DNA of 64,000 nucleotides from Bryobacterales bacterium (GTDB lineage Bacteria > Acidobacteriota > Terriglobia > Bryobacterales > UBA6623). Below are positions 62,480 through 64,000 of this stretch, piece by piece (the stretch's first letter is position 1; every line of letters starts with the position of its first letter). A model generated the notes under the pieces. It searched no databases. It saw only the letters and a program-made list of their open reading frames with translations, and had not been told where the DNA came from. A program made the translations under genes and the position numbers. Location: the NCBI GenBank assembly GCA_022823865.1, contig JAJEHF010000208.1:1-64000 (forward strand), read 5' to 3'.

Positions 62480-64000
62480 ATGCAGTCCCGCTTCGATCGC
62501 ATACGCCTGCTCAACGAGTGCTTGGCAGAGCGCATCCTCGTGCTTGACGGGGCGATGGGCACTGGGCTTCAGGAAGCGAGGCTCACCGCGGAGGACTTTG
62601 GCGGCGCCGCCCTGGAGGGCTGCAACGAGAACCTCGTGCTGACCCGGCCGGACGTTGTGCGGAAGATCCACAGGGGCTATTGCGAGGCCGGCGCGGACAT
62701 CATCGAAACCAATACGTTCGGCGCGATGGATATCGTGCTTGCCGAGTACGGGCTCCAAGACGACGTTGCTCGCATCAACGCGGAGGCCGGCCGCTTGGCT
62801 CGGGAAGTGGCCGATGCTTTCTCCACAAGCGGCAGGCCGCGCTTCGTCGCGGGGGCCATGGGGCCCTCGACCAAGTCGATCACTGTCACGGGCGGGGTGA
62901 CCTTCGCCGAACTCGTGTCTGCCTACCGCGACCAGTCACTCGCTCTGGCCGACTATGCGGACCTGCTCATCCTCGAGACCTGCCAGGATACCCGCAACGT
63001 CAAGGCCGCGCTCGTCGGCATCGGACAGGCTCTGCGCCAGTACGGCCTGCGGCTGCCAGTGATCGTTTCGGGCACCATCGAGCCCATGGGATCGATGCTG
63101 GCCGGACAGGGCGCCGAAGCCCTGGCCGTGTCGCTGGAGTATGCGGAGCTGCTCGGCATCGGTCTCAACTGCGCCACGGGTCCGGAATACATGACGGACC
63201 ACATCCGAACGATCCACGAGACGGCGACTCCCCTCGTGTCGTGCTACCCCAACGCGGGCCTGCCCGACGAAGACGGCCTGTACGGCGAGACGCCCGATTC
63301 GCTGGCCTCGGTGCTGGACCGCTTCGCGCGGAACGGCTGGCTGAACATCGTCGGCGGCTGCTGTGGCACGACTCCCGCGCACATCCGCTCGATTGCGCAG
63401 ATGGCGCAGGGACATGCCCCGCGCCGCCACAGCCCGGACCGGGGCACGAAGTTCACCGGCATCGAGGTGGTGGAAGCATGCGAGGACAACCGTCCCCTGC
63501 TGGTGGGCGAGCGGACCAACATCGTGGGATCGCGCCGCTTCAAGCGGCTCATATCCGAAGAGCGCTTCGAGCAGGCCTCCGAGATCGCTCGCGCGCAAGT
63601 GCGCGGCGGTGCCCAGATCATTGATGTCAACCTCGAGAATCCAGACCGCGACGAGTTGTCTGACATCGATTCCTTCTACGGGCTGCTGGTTAAGAAGGTC
63701 AAGGCTCCGATCATGATCGACAGCACCGATCCGGCCGCGGTGGAACGCGCCCTGACGTATTGCCAAGGCAAGGCCATCGTGAACTCGATCAACTTCGAGA
63801 ACGGGGAGGAGCGCTTCGACCAGGTCGTGCCCCTGCTCCGCCGCTACGGCGCTGCCGTGGTCGTGGGCACTATCGACGAGGATCCCGAGCAGGCCCAGGC
63901 GATCACCCGTGAGCGCAAGCTGGCCATCGTCGAGCGCGCCCACGGCTTGCTCACTGGGAAATGGCAGCTCGCCGAAGAGGATCTGGTATTCGACCCGCTG
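62480..64000 (+). CDS. metH: Methionine synthase, cobalamin-dependent (MetH), 3' truncated by window edge
   Basis: The first 507 residues of MetH, open to the window end. Module 1 (about 15-310) binds homocysteine through Zn: C231 in GLNCATG and C294/C295 in VGGCCGTTPAH, spaced as in E. coli MetH. Module 2, the methyltetrahydrofolate-binding barrel, starts near VGERTNIVGSRRFKRLI with DVNLENPDRDE and IMIDSTDPAAV. The full protein would add cobalamin and activation domains beyond the window. A CATAAT hexamer lies at 62432-62437, giving a leader of ~36 nt. I see no cobalamin or SAM/SAH riboswitch there. Confidence 0.96.
   Translation, partial: MQSRFDRIRLLNECLAERILVLDGAMGTGLQEARLTAEDFGGAALEGCNENLVLTRPDVVRKIHRGYCEAGADIIETNTFGAMDIVLAEYGLQDDVARINAEAGRLAREVADAFSTSGRPRFVAGAMGPSTKSITVTGGVTFAELVSAYRDQSLALADYADLLILETCQDTRNVKAALVGIGQALRQYGLRLPVIVSGTIEPMGSMLAGQGAEALAVSLEYAELLGIGLNCATGPEYMTDHIRTIHETATPLVSCYPNAGLPDEDGLYGETPDSLASVLDRFARNGWLNIVGGCCGTTPAHIRSIAQMAQGHAPRRHSPDRGTKFTGIEVVEACEDNRPLLVGERTNIVGSRRFKRLISEERFEQASEIARAQVRGGAQIIDVNLENPDRDELSDIDSFYGLLVKKVKAPIMIDSTDPAAVERALTYCQGKAIVNSINFENGEERFDQVVPLLRRYGAAVVVGTIDEDPEQAQAITRERKLAIVERAHGLLTGKWQLAEEDLVFDPL

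Overview
The window is GC-rich bacterial chromosome with tightly packed genes on both strands. The mix suggests an uncultured, probably marine or host-associated Acidobacteriota member (Bryobacter/Solibacter-like). That mix is many family S1 sulfatases, a DUF1553/DUF1501 pair, a TonB receptor with an N-terminal carboxypeptidase-regulatory-like domain, Tat-exported Gfo/Idh/MocA proteins, a PQQ dehydrogenase and a full Mrp Na+/H+ antiporter. Planctomycetes or Verrucomicrobia share several of these traits. The placement is inference from gene content only.

Layout. 1-7.3 kb: the end of an unknown gene, two sulfatases, a lipoprotein and a TonB-dependent receptor. 7.6-10.2 kb: a left-handed beta-helix protein divergent from lpxA and a VOC protein. 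10.3-18.5 kb: sugar-acid and redox genes (two enolase-superfamily dehydratases, an aldose-epimerase-like lipoprotein, a PPGK-like ROK kinase, ApbE, a cytochrome-SUMF1 fusion, a Gfo/Idh/MocA oxidoreductase). 18.6-22.6 kb: an exported protein of unknown function, a redoxin, and a PQQ dehydrogenase with two N-terminal haem c motifs. 22.7-26.3 kb: a DksA/TraR-type zinc protein, a family 5-like uracil-DNA glycosylase, a TPR protein, an exported methyltransferase and a DapA-family lyase. 26.7-31.2 kb: F1 ATP synthase genes atpH-A-G-D, with no atpC. 31.3-42 kb: three more sulfatases, a coupled DUF1553-DUF1501-sulfatase operon, and between them a small unexplained cassette (33.0-35.0 kb). 42.1-48.0 kb: mrpABCDEFG. 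48.3-54.9 kb: a DUF1080 and Gfo/Idh pair, a SWIM-SNF2 helicase and a PQQ-propeller lipoprotein. 55-62.4 kb: a GT-C membrane glycosyltransferase with a discoidin-like tail, an orphan VapB, a GT2 enzyme, a CobA-HemD fusion, a small unknown protein and a sixth sulfatase. The window ends inside metH.

How the genes fit together. The sulfatases, receptor, DUF1553/1501/1080 proteins, dehydratases and DapA-like lyase look like equipment for taking up and breaking down sulfated, uronic-acid-containing polysaccharides. Mrp fits a Na+-rich habitat.

Two observations stand out. First, a -10-like hexamer lies 6-8 nt upstream of the start codon of at least eight genes. This predicts widespread leaderless transcription and corrects several start sites. 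Second, a compact cassette at 33.0-35.0 kb encodes an ImmA/IrrE-like protein whose HExxH metal site is gone, together with one or two small coupled partners of unknown function.

I saw no tRNA, rRNA, CRISPR array, transposase or integrase.
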